Both the position numbers and the translations under genes were made by a program. Of a stretch of DNA of 64,000 bases, positions 16,150-25,486 are shown piece by piece. The DNA is from Chryseobacterium sp. FH1 (GTDB lineage Bacteria; Bacteroidota; Bacteroidia; Flavobacteriales; Weeksellaceae): NCBI RefSeq assembly GCF_000735135.1, contig NZ_JPLZ01000006.1:1674001-1738000 (forward strand), in the 5' to 3' direction. Within the stretch, counting starts at the first letter, position 1; every line of letters begins with the position of its first letter. Below the pieces are notes generated by a model that was not told the origin of the DNA, did no database searches, and worked only from the letters and a program-made list of their open reading frames with translations.

Positions 16150-17562
16150 TTAGAATTTCCAACCAACAGTCACAAAGAAATTGCTTCTGTTGTTTTTAAC
16201 TTTCGAAACGGCGTAAGCATCACTATTGACATCAAATCCACCATTGAAATAGCCAGAATTGTAATCTACATTTCCTTGTAAGAAAGGGCTGCTATATTCA
16301 GAAGTTATGTTTTGGTAAGATGCGTCAATATAAAATGCTCTGAAATCATAACCCAGACCTGCACCAATTGTATTTCGTTTTCCTACAAGAAGATTAGAGA
16401 ACGATTGGTTTGAAGTCGAACCATTATCGTTGTAAGATAGCAGAGACAGATTATCAAAACTATTTCCTTGATAAGCGTAGCCACCTCTCAATCGGAAAGC
16501 GTTGATTCTGTATTCCGCTCCAATTCTTACTTCCGAAGAATTTTTGTAAGAATCATCGAAGAAATCATTCAGTTCCTGTTCCGCTTCTCCATAGACTTTA
16601 TACTTAGGTTTTGTAACACCTTGGATAAAATCGACGTTGATCGCTAAATTTTTGCTTGGAACAAAAGCCGCACTCAATGTAGCTTTCATCGGCGTTACCA
16701 ATCTTCTATCTTCGCCAAATGTTCTATCATCTTGATCGAAATTGTATTGACTGAAAACTCTATCCATAGACCACCAAGTCGGCGTTTCCAAAGCTGCACC
16801 AACGCGGATCTGATTACTTACTTTTGCAATCACCCCGAAGTTTGCTGAGAAGCCGTCGGCACTTTCTTCGTATCCTGTATATTGTTTGTTATACAGTAGG
16901 TTTGTATTATCATAGTCTGACAGAAAAGCAGCAGAATCAAACTGTCTTAAGAATGAAGTCTGAAAATTAAGTCCAGCTCCAAAATATAAACGATTGTCAT
17001 AATTCGCACCAACTGCAATATTCATTTTAGATTGATCACCATATCTATCATAGCCGTGTCCGCGATATGTGTAATTTATGATTTGATTCGGAAGAGAAAA
17101 ATCATCTACAATTTTAATGTTTGAATTACCAGCAGAGTTGCTGTAATTATCCAAAGAGCGAGTAGAGTAGTTTACTCCAACGTTGATGAATTTCCAATTG
17201 GAATTTAACGCATCAAGATTGAATGACAAAAGGCCACCAGTATTGATGATGTCTGTATTGTTGATCTTATTGCTTAAAGCCTGTCCTGCAAAAGTTGTCG
17301 TATTTTTATTGCTGTGTACGCCAAGAGTTAAATTTAGATCATTGGTGATGAAAACCCCGATTCCAGCCGGATTGAGATTTGCAGAAGAAATATCGCCTCC
17401 CAATGCTCCGATAGACCCAGCCATCGAATTAAATTTCGCAGTCCCGTTAATTGGATTTGAGGAATAAACATCCACTGTATTTGTAATAACAGAGATATCC
17501 TGAGCTTTCAAATAAACAAAAGAAATAGGAATACTAAGCAGTAAGAAAGTTTTTTTTAGCAT
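16150..17562 (-). CDS. FadL/OmpP1-like outer membrane transport protein
   Basis: The 470-residue protein has a signal peptide ending near YLKAQ (residue ~20). A region rich in Gly/Asn/Ala follows (NGTAKFNSMAGSIGALGGDISSANLNPAGIG) that matches the N-terminal plug of the FadL/TodX family (NPAGIG is typical). Many amphipathic strands follow, with a terminal GWKF. Family members move hydrophobic compounds such as fatty acids or aromatics across the outer membrane; the substrate cannot be read from sequence. It lies 30 bp downstream of a Gly-rich lipoprotein gene and is probably co-transcribed with it. Confidence 0.87.
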   Translation of the reverse strand: MLKKTFLLLSIPISFVYLKAQDISVITNTVDVYSSNPINGTAKFNSMAGSIGALGGDISSANLNPAGIGVFITNDLNLTLGVHSNKNTTTFAGQALSNKINNTDIINTGGLLSFNLDALNSNWKFINVGVNYSTRSLDNYSNSAGNSNIKIVDDFSLPNQIINYTYRGHGYDRYGDQSKMNIAVGANYDNRLYFGAGLNFQTSFLRQFDSAAFLSDYDNTNLLYNKQYTGYEESADGFSANFGVIAKVSNQIRVGAALETPTWWSMDRVFSQYNFDQDDRTFGEDRRLVTPMKATLSAAFVPSKNLAINVDFIQGVTKPKYKVYGEAEQELNDFFDDSYKNSSEVRIGAEYRINAFRLRGGYAYQGNSFDNLSLLSYNDNGSTSNQSFSNLLVGKRNTIGAGLGYDFRAFYIDASYQNITSEYSSPFLQGNVDYNSGYFNGGFDVNSDAYAVSKVKNNRSNFFVTVGWKF

Positions 17563-17592
17563 TTTTTATATGAAATGTTTTTTAATTAAAGA

Positions 17593-18672
17593 TTATCTTC
17601 TTCCACCGCCACCGCCGGATCTCATTCCGCCACCGCCAGATGAACCACCAGATCTCATTCCACCTCCAGAGTTGAATCCACCAGAGTTACCAGATCTTGA
17701 AGGCGCAGAGAATGTTTCATTTCTGAAGCCACCGTTGTTAGGAGAAGTTCTTACACCGCCATTATTTGGAGTAGTTCTCACACCGCCATTATAGTTTGGA
17801 TTTTGTCTTACGTTGCCGTTTGGATAATTTTGTCTGATGCCGTTATTGGAATTTCTGATTCCACCATTATTAGGATAAGTTCTCATCCCATTATTGTTGT
17901 TTCTGAAACCATCATTTTGAGTTCTTAATCCGCTGTTTCTTGTTCCAACCGTATTCCGAACATCAAGATTTTGTCTTGAGCCACTTGTATTGATTCCATT
18001 GAAACGTCCAGCTGTTCTGTTACCAACTCTGTTTTGAGAGATCATCCCATTGAGTCTTCCACCATTTGCGCCAGATCTACCATAGATGATGTTATGTCCA
18101 CCGTAGAATCCACCGCCCCAGCCGTAGCCAGGACCCCAGAATGGGTCATAAAATCCGCCTCCCCAGCCCCAAGGTGAGTAGAACGAGTTGCCCCATCCCC
18201 AGCCGAAGCCCATTCCCCAACCCCAAGAGTTGAAAGGACTGTTCCAGCCCATTCCCCAGCCAGGATAACCCCAGCCACCGAAACCGCCTCCCCAGCCGAA
18301 TCCCATTCCCATTCCGCCCCAGCCCCAATTATTGAAGCTAGTATAGTTGGTCTCAGTTCCTGTAAAGGTTCCCCAGTCAGAATCACTGGATAAGTTGTAA
18401 CGTCCCTGCTGATCTTGTAGATTTTGCTGGTTATTATCATAAATACTAGGATATGTGTCCTGATAACTGTAATAATTATCAACCTGATTACTGTTAGAAG
18501 GATATGCACCAACAGGAAGAGAATCCTTGTTAGGATCATAATATACACCGTCTGTTTCAGAATAACCGCCTGTGTATATCACACAAGAGGTCAAAAGAAA
18601 ACTACTCGCAACTAATATCAAACCTTTTGATTTGATAAAATTCATTAAGCTTTTATTGTTGATATTTTTCAT
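17593..18672 (-). CDS. Gly/Trp/Asn-rich lipoprotein of unknown function
   Basis: A lipobox LLTSC near residue 30 marks this as an outer-membrane or surface lipoprotein; Met11 (18642) would give a more usual signal length than Met1. The middle (about 105-200) is almost only Gly, Trp, Met, Phe and Tyr in GWGGGF-type repeats. The region from ~210 to 315 is Asn/Arg/Gly-rich with GVRT.PNNG-type repeats, and the tail is [12 protein letters not shown]. Nothing enzymatic is visible. The strong Trp/Gly content suggests a disordered or surface-adhesive segment, but that is inference. It appears to form an operon with the FadL-like gene. Confidence 0.75.
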   Translation of the reverse strand: MKNINNKSLMNFIKSKGLILVASSFLLTSCVIYTGGYSETDGVYYDPNKDSLPVGAYPSNSNQVDNYYSYQDTYPSIYDNNQQNLQDQQGRYNLSSDSDWGTFTGTETNYTSFNNWGWGGMGMGFGWGGGFGGWGYPGWGMGWNSPFNSWGWGMGFGWGWGNSFYSPWGWGGGFYDPFWGPGYGWGGGFYGGHNIIYGRSGANGGRLNGMISQNRVGNRTAGRFNGINTSGSRQNLDVRNTVGTRNSGLRTQNDGFRNNNNGMRTYPNNGGIRNSNNGIRQNYPNGNVRQNPNYNGGVRTTPNNGGVRTSPNNGGFRNETFSAPSRSGNSGGFNSGGGMRSGGSSGGGGMRSGGGGGRR

Positions 18673-18695
18673 TTTATGAGTACTATTAAGTTTGC

Positions 18696-18703
18696 TATAT
18701 TTG
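18696..18703 (+). promoter_or_regulatory. Candidate -7 box of proS
   Basis: TATATTTG matches TAnnTTTG and predicts a start near 18709, about 110 nt before the proS ATG at 18820. This argues against the longer reading frame that begins at 18676. Confidence 0.5.
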
Positions 18704-18819
18704 TATTCTTAAAAGAAACCAAATTTTGTACCAGTAATTATTTACAAAGTAGCGTAAAATTAGGCTTTTTATTTAGATTACGAAAAGTTAAAAAAGTTAA
18801 AAACAAGTTTAAAAAAAAT

Positions 18820-20295
18820 ATGGCAAAGTTAACATCAAGAGCAGAAGATTATAGCAAATGGTACAACGAATTGGTTGTAAAAGCGGATTTGGCAGAGAAT
18901 TCTAGCGTGAGAGGATGTATGGTGATCAAACCTTATGGTTATGCAATTTGGGAAAAAATGCGTGACGAGATGGACAAAAAGTTCAAGGAAACTGGACATC
19001 AAAACGCTTACTTCCCACTATTCGTACCCAAAAGCTTGTTCGAAGCCGAAGAAAAAAATGCCGAAGGTTTTGCCAAAGAGTGTGCGGTTGTCACACATTA
19101 CAGATTAAAAACTGACCCAAATAATCCAGCAAAATTAATTGTTGATCCAGATGCTAAATTGGAAGAAGAATTAATTGTTCGTCCAACATCGGAAGCGATT
19201 ATTTGGAGTACTTATAAAAATTGGATTCAGTCTTACAGAGATTTGCCGATTTTGATCAATCAATGGGCAAATGTTGTGCGTTGGGAAATGAGAACAAGAT
19301 TGTTCCTTAGAACTGCCGAATTCCTTTGGCAAGAAGGACATACAGCACACGCCACAAGAGATGAAGCTGTAGAAGAAACTGAAAAAATGTTGGAAGTTTA
19401 TGCAAAATTTGCAGAAGACTTTATGGCAATCCCGGTTTTCCGAGGCATCAAAACACCTTCTGAGAGATTTGCCGGAGCGGATGAAACCTATTGTATCGAA
19501 GCTTTGATGCAAGATGGAAAAGCATTGCAAGCAGGAACTTCCCACTTCTTGGGTCAAAGTTTTCCGAAAGCTTTTGATGTGAAATTCACCAACAAAGAAG
19601 GAAAACAAGAGTATCCTTGGGCATCATCTTGGGGAACTTCCACAAGATTGATGGGCGCATTGATTATGACGCATTCTGATGATCTTGGTTTGGTCTTGCC
19701 TCCAACTTTAGCGCCGATTCAAGTTGTGATCGTTCCGATTTTTAAAGGAGAAGAGCAATTGGCTGAGATCAGTGAAGTGGCTTTGGAGATTCAAAGTAAA
19801 TTGAAAGCGAAAGGCATTTCGGTTAAATTTGATAATGACACACAGAACAAACCAGGTTGGAAATTCGCTGAATATGAGTTGAAAGGTGTTCCATTGAGAA
19901 TTGCGCTTGGACAGAGAGATCTTGAAAACAAAACAGTAGAATTGGCTAGAAGAGATAATTTAACCAAAGAAACCGTTTCCATTGAAGGTCTTGATGTTTA
20001 TGTCGAAGAATTATTAAAAACGATTCAAAGTGACATATATAATAAGGCTTTAAAATTCAAAGAGGAAAATATTACGAAAGTGGATTCTTACGAAGAATTC
20101 AAAAAAGTGCTTGTAGAAAAAGGTGGTTTCATCTTGGCGCATTGGGACGGAACTGCAGAGGAAGAAGAGCAAATCAAGCAGGAAACCAAAGCAACCATCA
20201 GATGTATTCCTTTGAATAATGAGCAGGAAGATGGTATTTCTTTGATAACTGGAAAACCTTCCAAACAAAGAGTTGTCTTTGCAAAAGCTTATTAA
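18820..20295 (+). CDS. proS: Prolyl-tRNA synthetase
   Basis: This class II aminoacyl-tRNA synthetase charges tRNA-Pro. With the start at ATG 18820 it has 491 residues and begins [19 protein letters not shown], the usual start of the short (archaeal/eukaryote-like) ProS form, which lacks the E. coli editing insertion. Class II motif 2 is visible in [22 protein letters not shown] region, and motif 3 in [15 protein letters not shown]. The anticodon-binding domain and a C-terminal zinc-like domain with a final FAKAY follow. The frame is open 48 codons further upstream, but that extension is low-complexity and overlaps the likely promoter, so it is not included. Confidence 0.95.
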   Translation: MAKLTSRAEDYSKWYNELVVKADLAENSSVRGCMVIKPYGYAIWEKMRDEMDKKFKETGHQNAYFPLFVPKSLFEAEEKNAEGFAKECAVVTHYRLKTDPNNPAKLIVDPDAKLEEELIVRPTSEAIIWSTYKNWIQSYRDLPILINQWANVVRWEMRTRLFLRTAEFLWQEGHTAHATRDEAVEETEKMLEVYAKFAEDFMAIPVFRGIKTPSERFAGADETYCIEALMQDGKALQAGTSHFLGQSFPKAFDVKFTNKEGKQEYPWASSWGTSTRLMGALIMTHSDDLGLVLPPTLAPIQVVIVPIFKGEEQLAEISEVALEIQSKLKAKGISVKFDNDTQNKPGWKFAEYELKGVPLRIALGQRDLENKTVELARRDNLTKETVSIEGLDVYVEELLKTIQSDIYNKALKFKEENITKVDSYEEFKKVLVEKGGFILAHWDGTAEEEEQIKQETKATIRCIPLNNEQEDGISLITGKPSKQRVVFAKAY

Positions 20296-20331
20296 AACTG
20301 ATTTTCACCAAAAATAATCCTCAGAAAAATA

Positions 20332-20370
20332 GACTGTCCCTAAAAGTTTAGAAACTTTTTAGGGACAGTC
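20332..20370 (-). terminator. Long hairpin behind proS
   Basis: GACTGTCCCTAAAAGTTT pairs with AAACTTTTTAGGGACAGTC (18 bp with one bulged T). A T-rich tail exists only when read on the minus strand (TATTTTTC), so it suits the decayed minus-strand gene beyond it. It could also stop proS transcription less efficiently. Confidence 0.6.
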
Positions 20371-20398
20371 CAGTGAGGCAAATTTTTTGCAATGATTT

Positions 20399-20700
20399 TT
20401 ATTCCATTGTTAACAGTATTTGTTGAATGGCTATTCTGTTTACTCCATTGTTGTCTTCAAATTCCGCAACGATAAACCTGTGTTTTTCATTAGTTGTATT
20501 AGGATAAAGTATTTTGTCATTTTGCTCAATAAGCTTTTTTAAAGTCTTTTCGATGTTGTAAGTTTAAAATAAATGATAACTCCATTTTTTGACGGACGGT
20601 AAATATCTCACATTGCAAAATACATTTTATAGAATTTCTCAGCTCTTCCAAATTTTAAATAGGGATTCTCAAAATAAATAAAATGTTTATATTTTTCCAT
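20399..20700 (-). pseudogene. Decayed small gene (unrecognised)
   Basis: On the minus strand an ATG at 20700 opens a 30-codon frame (beginning MEKYKHFIYFENPYLKFGRA) that ends in TGA. A second frame, closing at TAA 20399-20401, reads as plausible protein (EKHRFIVAEFEDNNGVNRIA). The two halves look like parts of one ~95-residue gene broken by a frameshift, though I do not recognise the family. The rest of the ~510-bp space between proS and the next gene holds only the hairpin at 20332. Confidence 0.35.
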
Positions 20701-20807
20701 ATTCATCTAAGTTTGATTTAGATGTTAAGAGATAATAGTTAGAAAAAATCCAATTTTGATAAAGCTAAATTTCATTTTTAGAATTATACTTTGTAATATC
20801 AATAGGA

Positions 20808-21248
20808 CTATTTCTTCTCCACCTTCACAGCTTGTCTCGCCAACAATTTCCAACCACTTTTAGTTTTAGACCAAACGTATAAAATATCAAGATTCACAAC
20901 TGCTGGTGCTTTTCCAAGGTCCTCGGTGTTTGCGAATAAATGATGACGGACGATTGCTGTTTTGTCAACGATCTGGATGGATTGGTTTGTAATATCAATG
21001 TTGAGGAAATTAGATTTTTTGCTCGCTAATTTTTCTACAAATTCTTTCGCATAGTCAATGTGACCGCCGGAATGTCCGTAGGTTAATTCAGGTAGAATCA
21101 AAGATTCTAAGACGGTTTTGTCACCGCTGATCATTGCGAGTCTCAATTTTTCTGAGGCTTCGGAAACGGCTTGTTGGTCATTGTTCTTCTGCGCAAACAT
21201 CATTGATACGGCGATAAAGCTTAATGCTACTAATAATTTTTTGATCAT
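20808..21248 (-). CDS. Secreted NTF2-like (DUF4440-type) protein
   Basis: The 146-residue product has a signal peptide (MIKKLLVALSFIAVSMMFAQ). The rest matches the NTF2/SnoaL-like fold of DUF4440 proteins: an N-terminal helix (SEASEKLRLAMISGDKTVLE), LPELTYGHSGG, and a final strand pair with SGWKLLARQAVKV. Such proteins are small periplasmic ligand-binding or enzyme-like domains with varied roles; no function is assigned. A candidate promoter box (TATCTTTG on the minus strand, 21272-21279) lies just upstream. Confidence 0.82.
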   Translation of the reverse strand: MIKKLLVALSFIAVSMMFAQKNNDQQAVSEASEKLRLAMISGDKTVLESLILPELTYGHSGGHIDYAKEFVEKLASKKSNFLNIDITNQSIQIVDKTAIVRHHLFANTEDLGKAPAVVNLDILYVWSKTKSGWKLLARQAVKVEKK

Positions 21249-21341
21249 AATAATATTATATATTTCTAACCCAAAGATAATGAACTTTCTTTTGAAATCT
21301 TATTCAACTTATTTTCTATCTTTATTTAATAATTTTTCACC

Positions 21342-21857
21342 TTGGATCCAATTCTCGATATCGTTCTTCGTTCGCTTGCAGTGTACTTTTTTATGGTCAT
21401 CGCCGTAAGGATTTTCGGTAAGAATCAATTGTCACAACTCAATGCCGGCGATGTGATTCTTTTGTTATTGATAAGCAATGCGGTTCAGAATGCGATGGTT
21501 GGCTCCAATAGCAGTTTGCAAGGTGGCATTGTTGCGGCTTTGGTGTTGTTTGTTGCGAATTTTATTGTCAAGAAATTTATTTTCAAAAGCAAGTTTGTGA
21601 AAGAATTGATAGAAGACCATCCATACATTTTGGTTAAGGACGGAAAGGTCTTCACTGATGTTTTGAAGAAAGTCCAGATCTCTGAGGATGAATTGGAAGA
21701 ATCCATCCACGAACACGGCATAGAAACGGTTTCTGAAGTGAAGCTGGCGATTCTGGAAGTTGATGGCAATATCAGCGTGATGTCCATTGATAAAGACAGT
21801 CACCAGACGCATTATTCCAGACATAAAACTAGGATTAAAAGGAAGTTTAATCCTTGA
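21342..21857 (+). CDS. DUF421 (YetF/YcaP-type) membrane protein
   Basis: The 171-residue protein begins with hydrophobic segments at about 5-22, 36-50 and 58-78. Conserved family text follows: VRIFGKNQLSQLNAGDVILLLLISNAVQNAM, then a soluble C-terminal domain with HPYILVKDGKV and EVKLAILEVDGNISV. Known members are inner-membrane proteins; in Bacillus spores related proteins matter for lipid recycling or germination, but the role here is unknown. The start is TTG at 21342. Confidence 0.85.
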   Translation: MDPILDIVLRSLAVYFFMVIAVRIFGKNQLSQLNAGDVILLLLISNAVQNAMVGSNSSLQGGIVAALVLFVANFIVKKFIFKSKFVKELIEDHPYILVKDGKVFTDVLKKVQISEDELEESIHEHGIETVSEVKLAILEVDGNISVMSIDKDSHQTHYSRHKTRIKRKFNP

Positions 21858-21897
21858 TGAAATGAACATTTCGTTGTTAAATTAAAGTTGTAAAACA

Positions 21898-21954
21898 CTT
21901 CGACTCCGCTCAGTGTGACAGATTTTAATATTGTCAGTCTGAGCGGAGTCGAAG
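21898..21954. repeat. Family B inverted repeat between convergent genes
   Basis: CTTCGACTCCGCTCAG (21898-21913) and CTGAGCGGAGTCGAAG (21939-21954) form a perfect 16-bp stem with a 25-nt loop. It lies between DUF421 and pncA, which converge, so it could serve as a transcription stop as well as being a dispersed repeat. Confidence 0.85.
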
Positions 21955-21974
21955 ACTTTGTAAGGGAAATTTTT

Positions 21975-22580
21975 TTAAGCTAAAATAGTAATTCCTTTGT
22001 CAGCCAAATCATAAATCGTATTTCTTGCGCTGTCTGGTTTTACATTCACCGCTTTTGTTCCGTTGAAGTGGAGACAAGTGATAAATCCTGCATTGAAAGC
22101 ATCTATCGCGGTAAACTTTACGCAATAATCCAAAGCCAAACCAACAATCTCGACCAGTTGAATGTCGTGATATTTCAAATAATCTTCCAATCCTGTTTTC
22201 ACAAAATGATTGTTATCCTGAAAACCACTGTAGCTGTCGATTTCTATGTTTTTTCCTTTTTGGATGATGTGCGTCACCTTGTCACGGTTCAAGTCCTTTT
22301 GAAACTCAGCCCCGAAAGTTCCTTGAATGCAATGGTCTGGCCACATAAATTGTGCACCGCCGTTCAATGTGATCATTTCGCCAACGTTTTTTCCATTGTT
22401 GGATGCAAAACTTTTATGGTCTGCAGGATGCCAATCTTGCGTCAAGATAATCTCGTCGTATTGGTTTTCTGCCAAAAGAAGATTGATATAAGGAATGATG
22501 CTGTTAGCTTCTGGAACGGCTAAAGCGCCACCTTCGCAGAAATCATTTTGAACATCAACTATTATTAATGCTTTTTTCAT
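21975..22580 (-). CDS. pncA: Nicotinamidase
   Basis: The enzyme hydrolyses nicotinamide to nicotinate in NAD salvage (and pyrazinamide incidentally). The catalytic triad is visible as D9 (IIVDVQNDF), K108 (QKGK) and C153 (GLALDYCVKF). The metal ligands are in TQDWHPADH (D49, H51) and PDH (H83). Length 201 is normal for the isochorismatase-fold family. It is a single gene on the minus strand, followed by the family B inverted repeat. Confidence 0.94.
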   Translation of the reverse strand: MKKALIIVDVQNDFCEGGALAVPEANSIIPYINLLLAENQYDEIILTQDWHPADHKSFASNNGKNVGEMITLNGGAQFMWPDHCIQGTFGAEFQKDLNRDKVTHIIQKGKNIEIDSYSGFQDNNHFVKTGLEDYLKYHDIQLVEIVGLALDYCVKFTAIDAFNAGFITCLHFNGTKAVNVKPDSARNTIYDLADKGITILA

Positions 22581-22642
22581 CTGTTAAAATATTGTCGGAA
22601 GTCGGATGTACGAAGACCGAAGTTGGATAAATGTGGAAACCT

Positions 22643-22731
22643 ATAGCCCCGATAGTAGCGGTTACCCCACAGCAAGCGTCGGGAAAAGCCTTGGCACGAG
22701 GAGTAGTAGCGGATAGCGGGAAATAGCTCCT
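22643..22731 (+). repeat. Dispersed intergenic palindrome, family A-like, copy 3
   Basis: The element begins AGCCCCGATAGTAGCGG and ends GCGGATAGCGGGAAATAGCTCC minus its last bases. This is the same general pattern as copies 1 and 2 read on their minus strand, although the centre differs. I recall similar AGCCC...AGCTCC units in Flavobacterium genomes. It lies between pncA and pruA. Confidence 0.65.
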
Positions 22732-22752
22732 GATTTTTATAAAAGAGAAAAG

Positions 22753-22813
22753 TCAGATGCCGGCAGTTTTCAACACGAAGTTTTTTTTCGAATTGAAATC
22801 TTCCGTCATCTGA
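22753..22813. other. Nested inverted repeats downstream of pruA
   Basis: GTCAGATG (22753) pairs with CATCTGAC (22806), enclosing TTTTCAA...TTGAAA arms around an oligo-T stretch. It may act as a terminator for pruA on the minus strand, but it is not a standard one. Confidence 0.4.
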
Positions 22814-22830
22814 CCTCTGACTTCAGGCTT

Positions 22831-24456
22831 TTAGCCTAAATATGGATATTTATAATCTTTAGGAGACACAAAAGTTTCCTTGATGCTTCTTAAAGAGACC
22901 CAACGCGTCAAGTTCATTTTAGAACCTGCTTTGTCATTGGTTCCAGAAGCTCTAGAACCACCGAAAGGTTGCTGTCCAACCACTGCACCCGTAGGTTTGT
23001 CGTTGATGTAGAAGTTTCCGGAAGCATTTTCCAAAGCTTTGTAAGCCTCGTCAATCGCATATCTGTCTTGTGCGAAAATAGAACCAGTCAAAGAATATTG
23101 CGTCGAAGTGTCAACCAATTTCAAAGTATCTTCCCAGTTTTCATCTTCATAAACAAAGACAGTCAGGATTGGACCGAAGATTTCCTCCACGATACTTTCG
23201 TAATAAGGATTGATGGTCTCGATAACTGTTGGATGCACGAACCATCCTTTTTTGTCATCATATTTTCCACCGATTACAACTGTTGCGTCGTTTGCCGCTT
23301 CAGCTCTGTCGATGTAGCCTTTGCATTTTTCAAAAGAATTTTTGTCGATCACTGCATTCACGAAGTTTGATGGATCTTCTGGAGAACCGATCTTGATGGA
23401 TTTAATTTGAGATTCCATCACCGCTTTCACATCATTCCAAAGAGATTTTGGAACATAGGCTCTAGATGCTGCGGAACATTTTTGACCTTGATATTCGAAA
23501 GCGCCTCTTACCAAACCAGTTGCAACGGCCTCGATATTCGCAGACGGATGAACCATCACGAAGTCTTTTCCGCCAGTTTCTCCAACGATTCTCGGGTAAG
23601 ATTTGTAGTTGTGGATATTGTTGCCGATCATTTTCCACATGCCTTGGAAAACCTTTGTAGAACCTGTGAAATGAAGACCTGCAAATTCTGGATGAGCCAA
23701 AACTTTCTCAGCCGTTTCTTTTCCGTCTGTGAAAATCATATTGATTACGCCATCCGGAAGTCCAGCTTCTTTCAAAACGTCCATAATTACTTTTGCAGAA
23801 TAGATCTGTTTGTCAGATGGTTTCCAAACCACCACATTTCCCATCATCGCCATACAAGCTGGCAAGTTTCCGGAGATTGCCGTAAAGTTGAAAGGGGTCA
23901 CCGCGAAACAGAAACCTTCCAATGGTCTATATTCTACACGATTCCAGATTCCAGCATCAGAAACTGGTTGCTCAGCATAAAGCTCCGTCATAAATTCTAC
24001 ATTGAAACGCAAGAAATCTATGAACTCACAAGCTGCATCAATCTCTGCCTGATGAACGTTTTTGGATTGTCCGATCATCGTCGCCGCGTTGATCACATCT
24101 CTGTATGGCCCAGCCAAAAGGTCTGCCGCTTTGAGGAAAATCGCCGCTCTGTGTTCCCAGCCAAGCGCGTTCCATTTTGATTTTGCAGCCAACGCAGTTT
24201 CTATCGCGCTGTCAACGTGTGACATGTCGCCTTCATAATAAAAACCGAAATCGTGTTTGTGGTCCTGAGGCGAACTTAACTGTACTTTTTTATCTGTTTT
24301 AATATCTTTTCCACCGATCACCATTGGGATTTCGGTTTTTTCTTTCCACATTTTTTTATAGGTGGCAATCAGGCTTTTTACCTCGTCGGAACCTGGTACA
24401 TAAGAATTAACAGGTTCGTTTTGTGCAAAAGGCACTTGAGAAATGGCTTTAGACAT
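22831..24456 (-). CDS. pruA: 1-pyrroline-5-carboxylate (L-glutamate gamma-semialdehyde) dehydrogenase
   Basis: The enzyme oxidises glutamate semialdehyde to glutamate, the second step of proline breakdown, using NAD. The 541-residue length and the sequence fit the monofunctional bacterial and mitochondrial type. The aldehyde dehydrogenase core is visible: GETGGKDFVMVHPSA carries the general-base glutamate, and YQGQKCSAASRAYVP carries the nucleophilic cysteine. ENASGNFYINDKPTGAVVGQ and PFGGSRASGTNDKAGS form the C-terminal signature. No proline dehydrogenase gene lies nearby. A good promoter lies 23 bp upstream. Confidence 0.96.
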   Translation of the reverse strand: MSKAISQVPFAQNEPVNSYVPGSDEVKSLIATYKKMWKEKTEIPMVIGGKDIKTDKKVQLSSPQDHKHDFGFYYEGDMSHVDSAIETALAAKSKWNALGWEHRAAIFLKAADLLAGPYRDVINAATMIGQSKNVHQAEIDAACEFIDFLRFNVEFMTELYAEQPVSDAGIWNRVEYRPLEGFCFAVTPFNFTAISGNLPACMAMMGNVVVWKPSDKQIYSAKVIMDVLKEAGLPDGVINMIFTDGKETAEKVLAHPEFAGLHFTGSTKVFQGMWKMIGNNIHNYKSYPRIVGETGGKDFVMVHPSANIEAVATGLVRGAFEYQGQKCSAASRAYVPKSLWNDVKAVMESQIKSIKIGSPEDPSNFVNAVIDKNSFEKCKGYIDRAEAANDATVVIGGKYDDKKGWFVHPTVIETINPYYESIVEEIFGPILTVFVYEDENWEDTLKLVDTSTQYSLTGSIFAQDRYAIDEAYKALENASGNFYINDKPTGAVVGQQPFGGSRASGTNDKAGSKMNLTRWVSLRSIKETFVSPKDYKYPYLG

Positions 24457-24478
24457 AAATTTTAATTTTTGATTTTTA

Positions 24479-24509
24479 CAAATTTACAATAAGGATTTCA
24501 GAACCGCAA
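24479..24509 (-). promoter_or_regulatory. Promoter of pruA (TTG-N20-TAAATTTG)
   Basis: On the minus strand TTG (24509-24507) and TAAATTTG (24486-24479) are spaced by 20 nt, the standard Bacteroidetes arrangement. Transcription would start about 15 nt before the pruA ATG. Confidence 0.65.
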
Positions 24510-24683
24510 TTGATTCAGTTTCTTTTATTGAGGGAGATTTTGAATTGTATTTAAGTTGTTGTAAATTAATGTTTTGTGAATTTAACAATTGAATTGGTTT
24601 TGTTAAAGTTTCAAAAAAGACATAATTTATTATCGATAATTTAATGCGTTAATTTTTACAGATTTTACATTAATACAAATCAA

Positions 24684-25337
24684 TCAGGGAAGAATAAAAA
24701 AGAAAATGGCGCAAAAGTGGAGAATGCTCCCACACAAAACGAAAAGATGCCAAATCGGATGGTAAAACGGTTTTCTGTCTTTAGCATAAAAATAAATCCC
24801 GAAAGTGTAGCACAATCCGCCAAGAATAATCAATGATAATGCGCCGGTGGAGAGATTCTCAATCATCGGTTTGATCGCAATAATCGAAGCCCAACCCATC
24901 AAAGCATAAAGCGAAAGCGAGATCTTCTCATTGTTTCTGAGCGGTGAGAATTTGAAAATAAATCCAATCAGAGCCATTCCCCAGATCAAACCAAACATAC
25001 TCCAGCCCCAAGCGCCTTTCAATCCCAATAATGCAACTGGCGTATAAGTTCCGGCAATCAGAACATAGATGCTGAGATGGTCTATTTTCTGGCAGATCTT
25101 TTTCCATTTCAATCTGTAAACGGCGTGGTAAATTGTTGACGCAGAATAGAGTAGTATCAAACTGATGCCGAAGATCAAAGAAGAAGCAACCGCAATCATA
25201 TTCTCGCTGATGACAGAATAATAGATCATCAAAATCAAAGCTATGATTGATAAAACAATACCCAAACCGTGTGTGATGACATTGTAGAATTCTTCTTGCT
25301 TTCGGTTCTTCTTCGGCATAATTTTCATTTTAATCAA
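24684..25337 (-). CDS. Hemolysin III / PAQR-family membrane protein
   Basis: The 217-residue protein has about seven hydrophobic segments and the conserved hallmarks of the hemolysin III (TrhA) family: NVITHGLGIVLS, STIYHAVYRLKWK, KIDHLSIYVLIAGTYTPV, and HPIWHLFVLCGSILHF near the end. The conserved histidines and aspartate form a putative metal site. Members of this family affect membrane properties; haemolytic activity is not implied. A -7-like box (TAACTTTG, minus strand, 25342-25335) overlaps the first codons of the long frame, so the start is more likely at Met7 (25319). Confidence 0.88.
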   Translation of the reverse strand: MIKMKIMPKKNRKQEEFYNVITHGLGIVLSIIALILMIYYSVISENMIAVASSLIFGISLILLYSASTIYHAVYRLKWKKICQKIDHLSIYVLIAGTYTPVALLGLKGAWGWSMFGLIWGMALIGFIFKFSPLRNNEKISLSLYALMGWASIIAIKPMIENLSTGALSLIILGGLCYTFGIYFYAKDRKPFYHPIWHLFVLCGSILHFCAIFFFILP

Positions 25338-25486
25338 AGTTAATCATTAAAGTTTTTTCTGAACTTAAAACAATTTTATTTTAACAAAGTTTAATAGTCA
25401 TCGAGACCTTCGGTGGTGTAGCCTGGTTTATACTTTCAGTTTGTAAATTATCAATATTGTTAGAAATTAACAAAATCCCAAAACTA

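Noticed and set aside
17570-17794. Plus-strand Pro-rich ORF ([16 protein letters not shown])
   Set aside because: It is the complement of the Gly-rich tail of the lipoprotein gene at 17593-18672 and has no independent support.
18676-18819. 48-codon N-terminal extension of proS
   Set aside because: Low-complexity text, overlaps the likely promoter box at 18696, and the family start fits ATG 18820.
20332-20370. Possible insertion-sequence end (GACTGTCCCTAAAA)
   Set aside because: The two arms form one compact hairpin, and no transposase or target duplication was found; a terminator is simpler.
23407-24180. 257-codon plus-strand ORF across pruA
   Set aside because: It is antisense to the conserved aldehyde dehydrogenase core and has the codon pattern of a shadow frame.
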